A program made the position numbers and the translations under genes. The notes below the pieces were generated by a model. It ran no database searches and was not told the DNA's origin. It was given only the letters and a program-made list of their open reading frames with translations. Shown here in pieces: positions 24,916-37,964 of a stretch of DNA of 64,000 nt (the stretch's first letter is position 1; every line of letters begins with the position of its first letter). This stretch comes from Morchella semilibera (taxonomy: Eukaryota; Ascomycota; Pezizomycetes; Pezizales; Morchellaceae): contig WBVU01000015.1 in the NCBI GenBank assembly GCA_009192285.1, positions 1,438,190 through 1,502,189 of the forward strand, read 5' to 3'.

Positions 24916-27636
24916 ATGCCCTCCATGGGCAATTCCCAATCGCTGCCTGGAGATGGCGACCACTCCGATTTCGTCAACCGGGACCCAGAGACTATCGAAG
25001 AGAATCATCCCCCTCCCCCTCCTCATCCTGCAAGTGAGAATGAGGAAATCGCAAACACCCAAAAGGTGAAGAGACGCAAGAAGAGAAGGTCAAAGAAGGA
25101 TAAGGAACGCGTTGTTGATGAAGATGAAAAGGATGTGGGTGGGGGGGATGCCTTAAATGAAGGACAGGAACAAGAAAAGATAAAAGAGGGGGAAAAACCC
25201 AAGAAAAACGAAAAGGAGAAGAGGAAGGAAGATGACGATATCGAAGAGGTTGTGACAGTGGCAACCACCACCACCACCACCACTACAAACACCAACACCA
25301 CAAATACCACAACAACAGCAACAGCAACAACCGGTGCCACAACCTCTGGTGAAAGGTCGAAACGGAAAAAGAAAAATAAACAGACTAGTCAAGAGGAGGA
25401 ATCTGCCCAGGCCTTGTTGGCTCTCAACAAAGGCCTTCAGGAAGTTAATTCGGTCGCTGATGGAGACACTGTCCAGGTGGTTGTGGCGGAGAGTGAAAAT
25501 TCGCCTAACAATCTCGAACAAGTTGATGACGGAGATGGCCAGGATGAACCCAAAAAGAAAAAACGTCGCGGCAATCGGAGAATTGGCAAAATAAGCAAAA
25601 CAAAATCTGAGGAGGAGATACTTGACTCACAGACAACTACTGTTTCGCCCTCAGTTGCTCCTCCAAAGACGGAGGAGCCTGTTCCCTCATCGCCTAACAA
25701 TACCAACTCTACCAATACTACTGCTACAACTAACCCTGCCACCCAGGCCGAAGATATCTCACTCCTTCAGTGTACAGGTCTTCAGCATCACAGTCTCCAT
25801 GAAATTCCAGATTCCGACCGCATCATCTCCCAACATCTCGCTGCTCACATGTCCAAACACAATCCCATTCCTCAGTCCAACATCACAGAGCTACAAGATG
25901 TTCTGATGGGTGAAGAACTCACTGGGAACGAGTTTGATCTTGCAAGCTTAGTTTCTCCCCTCCGTCACGCCAATAAAGGCAAAGCCTCAACGAGCTACAA
26001 GCGCAAACGGCTTCCTGAAGACGATGCCAACAAACTAGTTGACCCCGCACTTCGTGCACTCGACGCTGCCGCAGGGCAGGACGATGAGACAGATGAAACA
26101 GCTGGCGAAAAGACCAAACGGAAACGCCGAATTCCCGCTGATGGTATCCTTCCCCAAGCCCCCGTGTCCGCCAAACGTCCACCGCGTGCCCGCAAGCCGC
26201 CCGCTGCCCCTACCACCGTCGACGGAGCCTCAGGTGCAGGTTCCTCTGGAAATGGCGGTACTTTTACTCTTGACGAACGACATGCAATCGACAAGCACCT
26301 TTCAGAGTACATGGCAATTCACAAACTCACCCACGGTGATCTTTGTTCACGTGTCTGGTCCAATGACCGCAAAAAGGACGATTTCTGGGAAAGCGTTTGC
26401 GGTGTTTTACCTAACCGTAGTAGGGCGAGTATCTACAAGCACGTCCGCCGCTCGTACCATGTCTTTCAGCAGCGAGCGAAATGGACTGCTGAGGATGACG
26501 AAGAGCTTGGCCGCCTTGTCGCTGAGAAGGGGAGCAGCTGGAAGGATGTCGGTGATGCTATGGGTCGCATGGGAGAAGATTGCCGTGACAGATGGAGGAA
26601 TTATGTCAAGTGTGGCAAAGACCGTGGTAGAGACCGATGGGGCGCAGACGAGGAGGCTGAACTCCGGAGAGTTTTGAAGATCGTGTTGTCAAATATCAGG
26701 ACTAACAAAGGAAGCGCTGTCGCCCCAGAGGAGGTCGATTTGGACGCCGACGAGGTTGAAGGCGAGGAAGAAATCAATTGGACAAGTGTCAGTGAACTTA
26801 TGGGAAATAAGAGGAGCCGTATCCAATGCAGATACAAGTGGAACAAGATGAAACAGCAGCGTGCTAGGGTCACTGGTGCTTCTACTGGTGAAAGCCGAAG
26901 CGCGTTGTGGAAGAAGCGCAAAGTTAAACTCAACGTCGAGGAGATGAAAGTCGGAGATAAAGTTTGGATCTTGGAACAGTAAGCTCTCACTCCAACCTTT
27001 GCCTTACAATACTTGACTAATAATCCCCCTAGAATCCGTGAATCTCAAGCCAAGGAGGAAAAATCCATCCCATGGGACAGCATCGGCGAACAATCTTCCC
27101 TGTGGAGTGCCCGCGATCTCGAAAGAGGATACAAAGCCATGCGAGCACATCTTCCTCACCGCCGCCTTCCGCTGCACGAAATCATTTCTCGTCTGCTATC
27201 AAACCTCAACGAGCTGCCTCTGGAAATCCGGACGGAGCGCTATCAACCGCACTCCATGCAACCCACCCCAACTCCAGTACAGCCACCACCTAACAGCTAC
27301 AACTTTGTTCATCAGGAGCACCATACCACCTATCCTCTCCACAATCCCGCCCCAGTAGTAACTATGAACTCCCTCACCAGTGATCTCGACACAAATGAAT
27401 ACACGCACCACCAGCACGGTGAAATGGATATGGTTGATCCTGTACTCATTGGTCAGGGCGGTATCAGCAGTGGTGTGCAGCAAGATCTCGAGAAGACTGC
27501 TGGTGAGGCTATCCTCATTGCGCAGGCGGCCGCCGCAGCCGCTCAGGTCCAAGAAGCGGAGGTGCGTGACCTTGAGAATATGATTGAAGAGGAAGGGGAG
27601 ACTGAACGCGAGCTTAGGAGAAGGTTGGGTGTTTAG
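24916..27636 (+). CDS. Reb1/TTF1-like Myb DNA-binding protein
   Basis: Two exons, 24916-26978 and 27033-27636, give 888 residues. The first 430 residues are acidic and basic low-complexity sequence with KRRKKRRSKKDK-type nuclear signals and a Thr/Asn run. A Reb1-type DNA-binding core begins near 456 (HAIDKHLSEYM) and contains SANT/Myb repeats with KWTAEDDEELGRLV near 522, DRWGADEEAELRRVL near 574 and INWTSVSELMG near 621, followed by CRYKWNKMK. The C-terminal 200 residues are Gln/His/Pro-rich with an Ala run. This order (long tail, helical region, two or three Myb repeats) is that of Reb1, Nsi1 and TTF-I, which bind rDNA terminators and promoters, stop RNA polymerase I and block replication forks. 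A second ATG at 24925 would expose MGNSQS, an N-myristoylation-like start. Confidence 0.85.
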
Positions 27637-28381
27637 GGTAAACAAGCATGGAAACAGTATATGGAAGGGGCAGATAATCGTTGAAAATGGGTAAAATGGG
27701 TAAAATGAGAGGGGGGGGGGGTGTACTACAAGGGTTGTTTTCATTCTTTATCAGTGCGAGGGGTGCGTGTGTTGAGGGCCTTTTTACCACCGATAGCAAT
27801 CTCTTAAGATCGTTATGGATCTTTCTTAGTGTTATATATTGTGATTACGTGGACGAGGTAGCCTGATTGATTGACATCCTGGGTTCCCCCTTACGCTATT
27901 TCCTTCTACATTTTTCTTTATTTATTTTTTTCTGTTGGCAATGCCGGTTCCTGTTTACGAGGGTGACGATTAGCTGGATGGGACGGGAGAGAAGGGTTCA
28001 CATGAGAACATGAATACTGTACCGAGTAAATTGAAGGATGATGCGCTGAACGAGGATAGTTGCTTTATGTGTTCTTGAAACAGATTAGATAGGAAATGTC
28101 AACCGCAAGACAGGATAGCTACATGTATGCAGAATGAATGTATCTTGACTGGCTTGTTATTGTTACTGTTACTGTTATTGTAAGATTACCCACCTCCCGA
28201 TCATTTCCTGTCAATGATTAATCCACCACCATGAAATAAGTTACCCTGCCTCTTCCCCAAGCTCAGGCATCAAAGATTGAACTTCTCCTCTCTGCTTGAA
28301 TGCCATCGACGTCACGGCATATATCACCTCTAAGTCACCTCTAATTCACCCCACCCCCAACAGTACTCCCCCCAAATAATA
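27637..28381. other. intergenic between tandem genes
   Basis: This is the terminator side of the Myb gene and promoter of the CUE gene. A 10-11 G tract lies at about 27711-27721 and an ACATGTA motif near 28122. The 100 bases before 28382 are CT- and CACC-rich. Confidence 0.5.
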
Positions 28382-30397
28382 ATGACTCTCCCAATAGCCC
28401 CCTTCCCCCCACCTTCTCAGCACTCCTCGATCCCCGAAACTGCCTACATCTCATGGAGCACCTGCCTCAGCTGGCACCTGAAAACTCCATCAGCAGCCTT
28501 CGCCAGTACCTCCCTACCAGACACCCACCTAAGCACCTTCCTGACCACCTACCTCACAAACTCTCCCCCATGCAAGACAAGCTCCCAGCTCTCCCTCAAG
28601 CACAAAGTCGCCGTGCTTCTCCACCGCATCCTGACACTGCCAGACAACGTCGCGCTCCCACCCGCATACACCACAGCAGCTTTCCTCCGGGGCCTAGCAG
28701 TCACGTTCCCGCACAGCCTCCTACTCCGCAGCCTCCTCGACATCGAGTCCACCTGGCGCCGCTACGAGGGCACGGCCGAGAAGCTGCTGCGGGTCATTGT
28801 CGCCGGGAAGGGCGTGGGCAGCGATAACCTCGAGATGCTCTTCCGCTTCAGCCGGCGGGCCGCGGAGACGTTCCTGGCGGGCGACGACTGGGTGGATGTG
28901 TGTGTTGAGGGCGGGCGGACCTCCGAGTTCCGCACGGCGGTGCTGGCGGTTGCCGGCGCGGATGGGACCAGGAGGGGGAACTGGAGCCTGGTCACCGATA
29001 AGGTGTATGGCCTCGTGGGGGCCGCCGAGAACCCAAAGGCGAGTGGGGTGGCGAAGGAGAGGCCGTTCCTGAAGAGCTTGGTGGAGAGGACGACGTTTGT
29101 GGGGTCGCTGAGGACGCTGTCGCGCGATACGCCGGAGGAGGGGAGGATCGATGCGCTCCTGGTGGCCCTGGAAAAGTTTGGCAAGCCAAGGAAGATGACG
29201 CAAGCCAATCCCCGGAAGAAAGAAGACAAGGGAAAGGGGAAAATGGTGGGATTGAGCGAGGAGGAGGAGCTGGAGATTATGGGGAAAGTTGCCACGATAC
29301 GGGAGTTGTTTCCGGATATGGGGAGCGGCTTTCTTCGGCGGTGCCTGGACCAGTACAATGGAGACGTTGAACAGGTCACTAGCGCACTGCTGGAGGAGGC
29401 ACTCCCGCCGTCATTGATCACCGCAGACCGGTCAGAGGAGTAGTAAGTCTTCACCCCCTCGTATCTTAAGGACGAACTAACACCACCATGCAGCATACCC
29501 CCAGACACAGCTCCAACAACCACCGCACCCATCCCCAAATCCACCTATAAACCCGCCCCCGCCCCCGCCCCCGCCCCCACAATCCGACGCAACAAGTACG
29601 ACAACGACGCCCTCGACAACCTTTCCCCTGCCACCCTCCACAACATCCACATCGGCCGCAAAAACGCCAACCTCACCGCCGACACCCTCCTCACCACCAA
29701 CGCCCCCTCCAAATCCTCCATTCTCTCCGCGCTCGCCGCAATCTCCCTCGACGACGACGAGCGAGACGACACCTACGACCTCTCGGACGTCGGCGGCGCC
29801 GTCGACACCACCGGCGACGAGGACCTACCCCGGCGCGCGGTCGTCGCAAACACCACCGCGGACAGCAACGACGACCAGGCGGAGCGCGCGCTGTGGGAGG
29901 CGTATAGGCGCGACCCGGCAGTATTCTCGCGAGACGCGGAGACGCGGAGGGGCGCGGGGAGAAAGGCGCTGAAGGAGAAGGCCGGCATGACGGACGAGGT
30001 CATCGAGGGCTGGAAGGTGATGCTCGAGCGGGAGCCGAGGAGATTGAAGATGCTGCAGCGTCGGTACGAGGACATCCCGGCAGGGGGGCAGTCCGCGGTT
30101 CTCGAAAGTACACGCTGGACTGCGCCGGCGGAGGGAGAAGAAGATAGTGGCCGCGGTGATAGAGATAGGGGCGGCCGACCCAGAGGTGATAGGGGCGGTG
30201 GAAGAGGCGGAAGAGGCGGAAGAGGAGGAGGTAGAGGCGGCGGTGGCGGGAATGTTGCAGGCCCCACCGGTGATAAGGATACCGTTCAGGGGAGGGCGAA
30301 TAAAGAGTCAAGTAAAGGAAGCAGAGCTAATCACAATAGGAGAGACCAGAGGACGAGGAAGATGACAAGGGGCGGGGCGTTTCCGCCCCCAGCTTAG
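28382..30397 (+). CDS. CUE-domain protein, Cue3/ASCC2-like ribosome quality-control factor
   Basis: Two exons, 28382-29442 and 29494-30397 (51-nt intron), give 654 residues. The N-terminal half is helical, as in ASCC2 proteins (LSWHLKTPSAAF, LLLRSLLDIESTWRRYEG). A CUE domain at about 298-342 reads VATIRELFPDMGSGFLRRCL then YNGDVEQVTSALLEE, with the FP and leucine positions that contact ubiquitin. A linker with Pro-Ala repeats follows, then a conserved C-terminal segment with MTDEVIEGWKVMLEREPRRL and an RGG-rich tail (GGGRGGRGG) that may bind RNA. Yeast Cue3 and human ASCC2 recognise ubiquitin on stalled ribosomes within the RQT/ASCC complex. GC content in the first exon is higher than in the neighbours. 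Identification rests on architecture plus recognisable blocks. Confidence 0.82.
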
Positions 30398-31499
30398 ATA
30401 GCAATGTAGTAATGGGATAGGATAGATAAGTTCTGTTTCTCCCGTCTTTTTTCTTCTGGGCTCTGGGTGCTTGGGGTCTCTCTCTATTCTTGGCTTTGGC
30501 GTTTTTTTTTTCTGTTGGTAGGATGTTCTTCATGGGTTCTTGCTCGGCGTGTCTTCAAAAAGTATCTAGACTTACGGGTAACGGTCAATATGGAGTTTTT
30601 TCTTGACTTTTTTTTTTCTTTTAAAAAAAAAGGTCCCCCCCGCCCCCTCTTCCCTCTCCTCCAAGCCGTGGTGGGCACAATCAAGAACCATAATTCACCG
30701 AGCTACATGCCACCACCGATCGATATCTACAAAAAACAAAACCCCCATCTCCTCCGGACGTACACCACGCATTCACCCCCCGGATATACATATCATCAAC
30801 TGCGTAAACTGGCTATAGCACCCTTTGCAGTACTAGATAAGATAGGTATATGTATACTTAGCTTAAAGCCCCTCTCTTCCCCCCCAAAATGGCTGTAGAG
30901 GGGGGGGGGGCAGACCGTGAAACCACGAATGACATCGAGCGTGAGAAAAGAGGGCTCCCAACAACCCGCCGAACCATACGAGGGTGGTTGAAGTATGTCT
31001 GTAACAGCTCAAGGCCACCAGCGAAGGCTATGTGCGCTAAACGAACCAACCAAACACAAACCGAGTGATACCCCATGACCCACCCACCACCACCACATCC
31101 ACCAACACGGTACACAACCACACAGACATACCCCCCACCTCACCCCTAATAACCTATTAGGACCACTCGTTCTAGGACATTGCTCTGAGCTGCTTGCATT
31201 ATAGGGGTCCTGGACCTCCCGGGGGATACCATATATGATGCCACTAACGATTACAACAGAGTCCCGATAGTATGTAGCAATATAGGCATTATCCACTTTT
31301 CCCTTCCCTTCCTTCCCTTCTCCTTCTCATGTTGGCAATAGCTTAGTTGTTCCCTACCCTCTACATCCTCATCAGTCCTCTCCCCACGGTACCCTACACC
31401 GGCATCCAAAGCTGAACCCTAACTGACCCTAACTAACCCTAACTAACCCTAACAGTGCAAAAGTGCAATCGCCCTAACCAATGGCTGGGGACAAAAAGA
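30398..31499. other. intergenic with telomere-like tract
   Basis: No gene is supported. It has T-rich and A-rich tracts at 30502-30512 and about 30608-30632, a G tract (about 30901-30911) and the CCCTAA-type repeat at 31415-31453. Confidence 0.5.
31415..31453. repeat. interstitial telomere-like CCCTAACTAA repeat
   Basis: The tract reads AACCCTAACTG then ACCCTAACTA units: four CCCTAA motifs, the last ones spaced 10 bp apart. The fungal telomere repeat is TTAGGG, so this is a degenerate version with a four-base insertion between units. Confidence 0.75.
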
Positions 31500-31582
31500 T
31501 GAATCAGCCGGGAATCGAACCCGGGTCGGGCGCAAATCATGAATGATGGCAAGCGCCCGTGATACCACTACACCACTGAATC
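31500..31582 (-). tRNA. tRNA-Gly(GCC) with short intron
   Basis: An 83-nt gene. The 71-nt mature tRNA follows removal of about 12 nt after anticodon-loop base 37. The D arm, anticodon stem GGCGC/GCGCC, loop TTGCCA with GCC anticodon, T arm CCGGGTTCGATTCCCGG and discriminator A are all present. The acceptor stem GATTCAG/CTGATTC has one T-T mismatch, shared with the copy at 37673. A TTTTT terminator follows on the minus strand. Confidence 0.85.
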
Positions 31583-31791
31583 CTGTCTGGGTTGCGGAAA
31601 AAGTAGTTAAGAGGAAAAAGGTAGTGTGAAATCAGAAGTAAGTAGGTACATGTAGCTACATGTATTCCAGGTTGACTAGAGATTGGCTGGGCACTGCTAC
31701 TAACAGCCCTTTACTTTCAATAAAACAGCAAAACACCGCCCAACAAACGCTTCATTACAATACATTTTTTGAAAGAGAAAGAAAAAAAAGG

Positions 31792-33587
31792 TTACCTCCT
31801 ACTCCCAAACGCCACCACCGGGCCCTCCTTCCTACTCGTAAAGTGGTCCAACATCTTAAATTCGCCCTCCTCCACTGCGACACCCTCTTTCCACAACACG
31901 CCCTTCCCCTCCTGCATCACCTCCTCGATTTCAAACTCCCACATGAGGCGTGCGATGGTGAGGCGCAGCTCGACATATGCCACCGACTTTCCGATGCACC
32001 CGCGCGGGCCGATGGAGAAGGGCGTGAATGCAGAGCGGGCGGTCTCGATGTCGGCTTCGGTTGTGTGCGGGGCGAGCCAGCGCTCGGGGTTGAAAGTGTG
32101 CGGGGCGGGGAAGTAGGCGGGGTTATGGTGAATGGCGTAGATGGGGGTTCCGGTTACAGTCTGCAGGGTGGGATGGGGAGTTAGTGTGGGGGTTCTTCCT
32201 ATGGGAAAGGGGAGAGGAAAGAGGAAGGAGACTTACGCCGCAGGGGAGGAAAACGTTGTCGACAGTGATCCCTTCGGGGGCTGTTACTTCGCGGGGGAGA
32301 AGGCCGGGAACAGGGGGCGCAAGACGCATGGCTTCGTCGATGCAGGCCTTGAGATAGTGGCAGTCGGTGAGCTGCTTTCCACCGACAATCTCGTCTGCGC
32401 TATTAAACATGGTGCGGATCTCCTTCTGCAGTGTGGCGAGCTTCGTCGGGTTACGGAGCAGGTAGAACAGCGTTGCTGAGAGGGCGGTTGCAGTGGTATC
32501 AGAGCCACTGTCAATGATTGTTAGTCAGGAAATTGGAATTGAGGAGTGGAGGGGGGACCAACGCAATCATAAGGACATTGGCTTCACCCCAGAGCTCGGG
32601 GGTTTCAAAGCCTTTGCCAGTTTCTGGGTCTTTGGCGTCGAGCAGGTAGTGGAAGAAGTCTTTCTTGTAGTCGGCGCCAAGCTTCATGCGGTCATTTGCG
32701 CAGCCCCTGGAGTGCTGGATAAAGCGCCATCTGTCTCGTTGGATCGTGGGGAACAGGATCCTTGAAATCTTCAAAGTGGCTAATGGGAGATAATTTCCGT
32801 TCTATATCTCAATTAGCACAGCACAGCACATGTAGGGCCGGTAATGTAAAGTACTCACGATATAATGACTATGTGCCGCCTGCGCAATCAAATGCGTGAC
32901 AAACCTCGTCGTCTCATCCCTCAACATGCCAAAGCTCTTTCCGAAGCACAACTCCCCCATAACATCAAAGGTCAGCCAGCTAAACATCTCCCCCATATCC
33001 ACGCCCCTTTTCAGCTGCACGCTCCTCCTCTCAATCTCGTCGACAAAGACCTGGATATTCCCCAGCACGAGGTCCTCCATACTCTTGAGCGCATTCTCCG
33101 AGAAGGCAGCCGAGAGTACACGTCTCTTACGCCCATGCTCGACCTTGTTGATGCAGTTGTGGGTGTTGTAGACGCCCTTGACGGCGGGAAATGCCGAGTA
33201 GAAGGAGCCTTTCTGCAGAGAGCGGGACACCGACGAGTGCCCATAGATGGTCTTGAGTGCCGTGGCAGAATTGATGGAGATTAGGTTTGGGGCGAAACGA
33301 ACCACGGGACCGTATTTGAGGTGGGCGTTGTGCAGTGCGATATGACGGTCACCGAGGTAGGCATGGTAGACATTGTACCTAAGGTTAAAGAGTAGTTTTA
33401 GTGTGAATTCTCCATGTTTCGTGCACAGGAAAGTGGGGGGGGGGAAGGCAAACCAGTCTGTGATCCGTGCCAGAAAGGGGCCGGGATGATTTGCGAGAGG
33501 GTGTAGATAGAGACGGTAGAACACCAGCGAGGCAAAATACACTGCAAGGGATGAACCCAGGATCGAGAGGCTCGATAGGATTGACAT
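31792..33587 (-). CDS. cytochrome P450 monooxygenase
   Basis: Five exons, 33587-33454, 33378-32859, 32801-32563, 32507-32237 and 32160-31792, give 510 residues. In-frame ATGs at 33650 and 33716 would add 21 or 43 residues; the start at 33587 places the membrane anchor (ILGSSLAVYFASLVFYRLYL) directly at the N-terminus before the proline hinge HPLANHPGPFLA. The I-helix oxygen motif AGSDTTAT, K-helix EAMR, FNPERW and heme loop FSIGPRGCIGK (ligand Cys about 443) are intact. The sequence resembles the large fungal families that hydroxylate secondary metabolites or xenobiotics (CYP3-like clan); the substrate is unknown. No biosynthetic backbone gene lies nearby. It is ER-bound and needs a P450 reductase. 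Confidence 0.93.
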
Positions 33588-34715
33588 CTTTGATAATGAG
33601 AGCAGCACTGGAACCTCCAGCGAATGGAGGGAGTCTTTAATGATGGTCATTGTACGTAACGTCGTCAACACCTTATGAAATAAAGAGACCCCCCAAAAAA
33701 TAAGGTTTCGTAACAAATATAATCAACTCGAAGGGGAAAGGGAAAGGGAAAGGGAGGGGGAAGTGCACAATAAGTACCCTCCTTGATCTTGCGTCTCTGT
33801 CTCTGTTCTCTCATCCATCTCATGCATCTCGAGATACATGCAAGCTGTGTCCCTTCTTGTTACTGTTGTAGTTAACATCAAGTCCGTAATAGTTACGAAA
33901 TTCGCTTTAAGACGGATATCAATGGCCCATTCATCAGAGACTTTTAAGATAATGACGTTCGGGTTGAATAAGGAAGGACAATGCGGTTGGGATTTGATTA
34001 GATGCAACCACGTGCGGATATCCGTTGAAACCCGCATTACAACACTGATAAGCTTTTCTACTATTTGTGGTAACGCTAGACAACCCTCGGGCCCATTCAC
34101 TTTCCCCATTCCCGAATCCCTTCCCTCTCCTCCTCCACTTCCCCCATTCCATTCACTCACCACCAATAATCTAGAGCACAGTGCATGTATGTATGGGCTC
34201 GTACCCACCTCCATGTATGCCCGACGGATATGGCTTTTACCGTTCCATTCGATGATCTCTCAACGGATAACTACAGGACTGAGGCTGAGGACTCTCTCTC
34301 TCTCTTATCGACCCGGATTTATCGGATGATTTGATCCTCATGCAGTCAGCATTTGCTGTTTTTTATGCACTTCCCCGCGTTTCTTTCTACTGTGTTCTAT
34401 CCTCACTGTCTTTGATTTGCGCCTAGAGACGGTTTACAATAGTATGTATAACCATTAGGTATACATGTAACTACATGGTGTTGGGGTCTTATAAATGCCC
34501 TTACGCGTACCTTCGATTAACCAATGATAATTAATATGGCGGCAATCGTAATGTATCATTATCCTTCACTCAGCATAGTAATACCGAAAGTTCTGAAACT
34601 ACATGTAGTTACATGATCACAGAAAAGCTAGGTAGCTAAGTGCCTATCTACACAAAGGGAAAGAAAAACGCCCCTAATACAAGCTAAAAAAAAAGAAAAG
34701 AAGAGAAACACAGCC
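33588..34715. other. intergenic upstream of the P450 gene
   Basis: No gene is supported. A GGGAAA tandem (about 33731-33762) lies just upstream of the P450 gene. Several ACATGTA palindromes occur near 34465 and 34598. Confidence 0.5.
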
Positions 34716-35324
34716 CTACTGCCCACAGACCTCCCCCTGCCCCATATACTCCCTCGTCAGTGCCTCCTTCACAATCGCGCCACACAACCTGGCGTATGGA
34801 TTTGTCCTTACGGCCATTTCCCTAGCCACACCACTCCCCCACCTCCCCCCTTCTTCGAAATCGCGTCTTGCCCGTTCCTCATAGGCCTCATCCCCTGTCT
34901 TCTTCCACTCGCCATACCACAGAGCTCCTCGCTGTGTATATGCCATCTTCAGCAAGTTTGCCTGTGATGCGCTGACACTACCGCCATCCTTCGGTGCGGC
35001 AAGTGAAATTGCAGTGTCGAGCGCGGCAATGACGTCTTCAGTGGGGGAAGACATGAGCCGTAGTACTTGGGCGAGATTGTTGAAGCCAGAGGCGTAGGTT
35101 GGGTTCATGCTTGTGAGCGTGAGGAGGAGGGAGTGGGCGGTGGGGAGGTCGGAGGCCTCGGCGGCGGAGATGGCGAGACGTTCCGTAGACTTTAAGGACG
35201 GAAGGAGGGAGGTGGGGATATGGGGATCGGGAGGCAGAGTGCTATCTATGAGCGGTGGTGGGGGGGTGTCAAAGATGTTTGTGAGAACACGAAGATCGTT
35301 AGGTGTGAGATCGAGAGTTGTCAT
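34716..35324 (-). CDS. TTC36-like tetratricopeptide protein
   Basis: A single-exon gene of 202 residues. The order matches the TTC36 family: a short N-terminal extension with a Pro-rich loop, then helices SLKSTERLAISAAEASDLPT, HSLLLTLTSMNPTYASGFNN (TPR 1), LAQVLRLMSSPTEDVIAALD (TPR 2) and LLKMAYTQRGALWY, ending in the family-specific block NPYARLCGAIVKEALTREYM. TTC36 proteins are small cytosolic TPR scaffolds. In mammals TTC36 has been reported to bind HPPD and protect it from degradation. Here the gene is divergent from HPPD, 650 bp away, which suggests shared regulation and a partner role (inference). Confidence 0.88.
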   Translation of the reverse strand: MTTLDLTPNDLRVLTNIFDTPPPPLIDSTLPPDPHIPTSLLPSLKSTERLAISAAEASDLPTAHSLLLTLTSMNPTYASGFNNLAQVLRLMSSPTEDVIAALDTAISLAAPKDGGSVSASQANLLKMAYTQRGALWYGEWKKTGDEAYEERARRDFEEGGRWGSGVAREMAVRTNPYARLCGAIVKEALTREYMGQGEVCGQ

Positions 35325-35974
35325 TTTAGCTGTAATGTAGTTGAGGGTATCTCTTTATTTTGGTAAAGATGTATTATGAGAAAAGTGTAAGTTGGTATGC
35401 GGGTATGTCTGTTTGTCTGCCTGGATTATGAGGGTAGAGATGTGATATGAAGATAGTAATTAACACTCTGAATCCACCCCCTTGATATGCTAGCTTGTAC
35501 TCTACTTTCAGCACTCGGCGAAGAAGAGCTTGTTAGTCCTGCCTTGTCCATCCATGTAGTACTTTTCCACAGTTACCATCTCTAGCCGACGCCAACACCT
35601 CTCCTGCACCCCTGCGTTAACCTCCCATGCCGATGCCGTCATGATGGGCCCCCGAATATAACCGCATCTAACCGTATGTCGATCTTTGGGGATAAATGTT
35701 GACCCAGAATAGTAATTAGAGGTAATGGGAGGGTCAGGGTTAGGACTTTTAAGAGTCTCTTTGATAAACTCCCGTTCTCCTGCTGCTGAATCTTGAACCT
35801 GAGAGATTCATTACATCAGAGCACTCACGCTTGTTTCTGTACACCTGTTCTTTATCCAAGATATATCATATTATATTATACCCTTTATCTTATTCGTCCA
35901 GCTAGAGCTATAGATTGAACTTTAGCAAAAAAACCAGCCATCAGCTTTGCAGATCAGACCTCACCTGAATCATA
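35325..35974. promoter_or_regulatory. shared divergent promoter, TTC36-like and HPPD genes
   Basis: These 650 bp separate the two start codons and hold no other gene. TATATCATATTATATTATA lies near 35861-35880, about 100 bp before the HPPD ATG. A single GGGTTAGG occurs near 35735. Confidence 0.6.
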
Positions 35975-37359
<1,385 letters not shown>

Positions 37360-37672
37360 TGTAGTGTGGCTGGTGAAGGGAGGGATGGAAGGGTTCTTGT
37401 GTAACAGCTGCAGGGATTTACTCCAGGGTTTTCTTTTACGGGGCTCTTATTTTGTACATGCTCTTCTATTCTCTTTCCTACTACTTCCTGTTTCTCTCTT
37501 TTCTTATCAGGTCTCGTTTGGCGCTCCTTTTCAAGTAATTAGCTTTCAATAATGTTCCCAGGGTACGTTTCTCTGGTTGTGGTGATATGATGTCCTAAAA
37601 CCCATTGGTCGTGCAATGGCAACATATGAATTACATATGTCTAAAAAGGCAACCTTTTAGCAGCCAAATCGT

Positions 37673-37755
37673 GATTCAGTGGTGTAGTGGTATCACGGGC
37701 GCTTGCCATATCTCATGATTTGCGCCCGACCCGGGTTCGATTCCCGGCTGATTCA
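37673..37755 (+). tRNA. tRNA-Gly(GCC) with short intron
   Basis: 83 nt and identical to the gene at 31500-31582 except within the 12-nt intron. The GCC anticodon is at 37705-37707 in loop TTGCCA. B box GGTTCGATTCC is present and a T7 terminator follows at about 37757-37764. The same acceptor-stem T-T mismatch occurs in both copies. Confidence 0.87.
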
Positions 37756-37964
37756 TCTTTTTTTCCTGACAGGCCTTCTCAAGACATGTGCCGTCACTCG
37801 GTTGCTGCGTTGGGATCATATTGGAGACTTTGGTGCCAAAAGACTTCTTCCGGTAACCTACCTGATTGGCGTCGATCCTCTCATCAGCCAACAATGCAAT
37901 TGGAGAAAGACTCTGGAGTCTTTTGCGCAAAGGGCCTATTATTGACAGTGCGAGCCTGGGGTAG

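Noticed and set aside
25023-25340. Val/Phe-rich antisense frame resembling membrane segments
   Set aside because: Antisense to Thr/Asn/Lys codons of the Myb gene; composition is an artefact of the complement.
28721-29544. Two long minus-strand frames across the CUE gene
   Set aside because: GC-rich shadow frames; the plus strand has the CUE domain and an in-phase intron.
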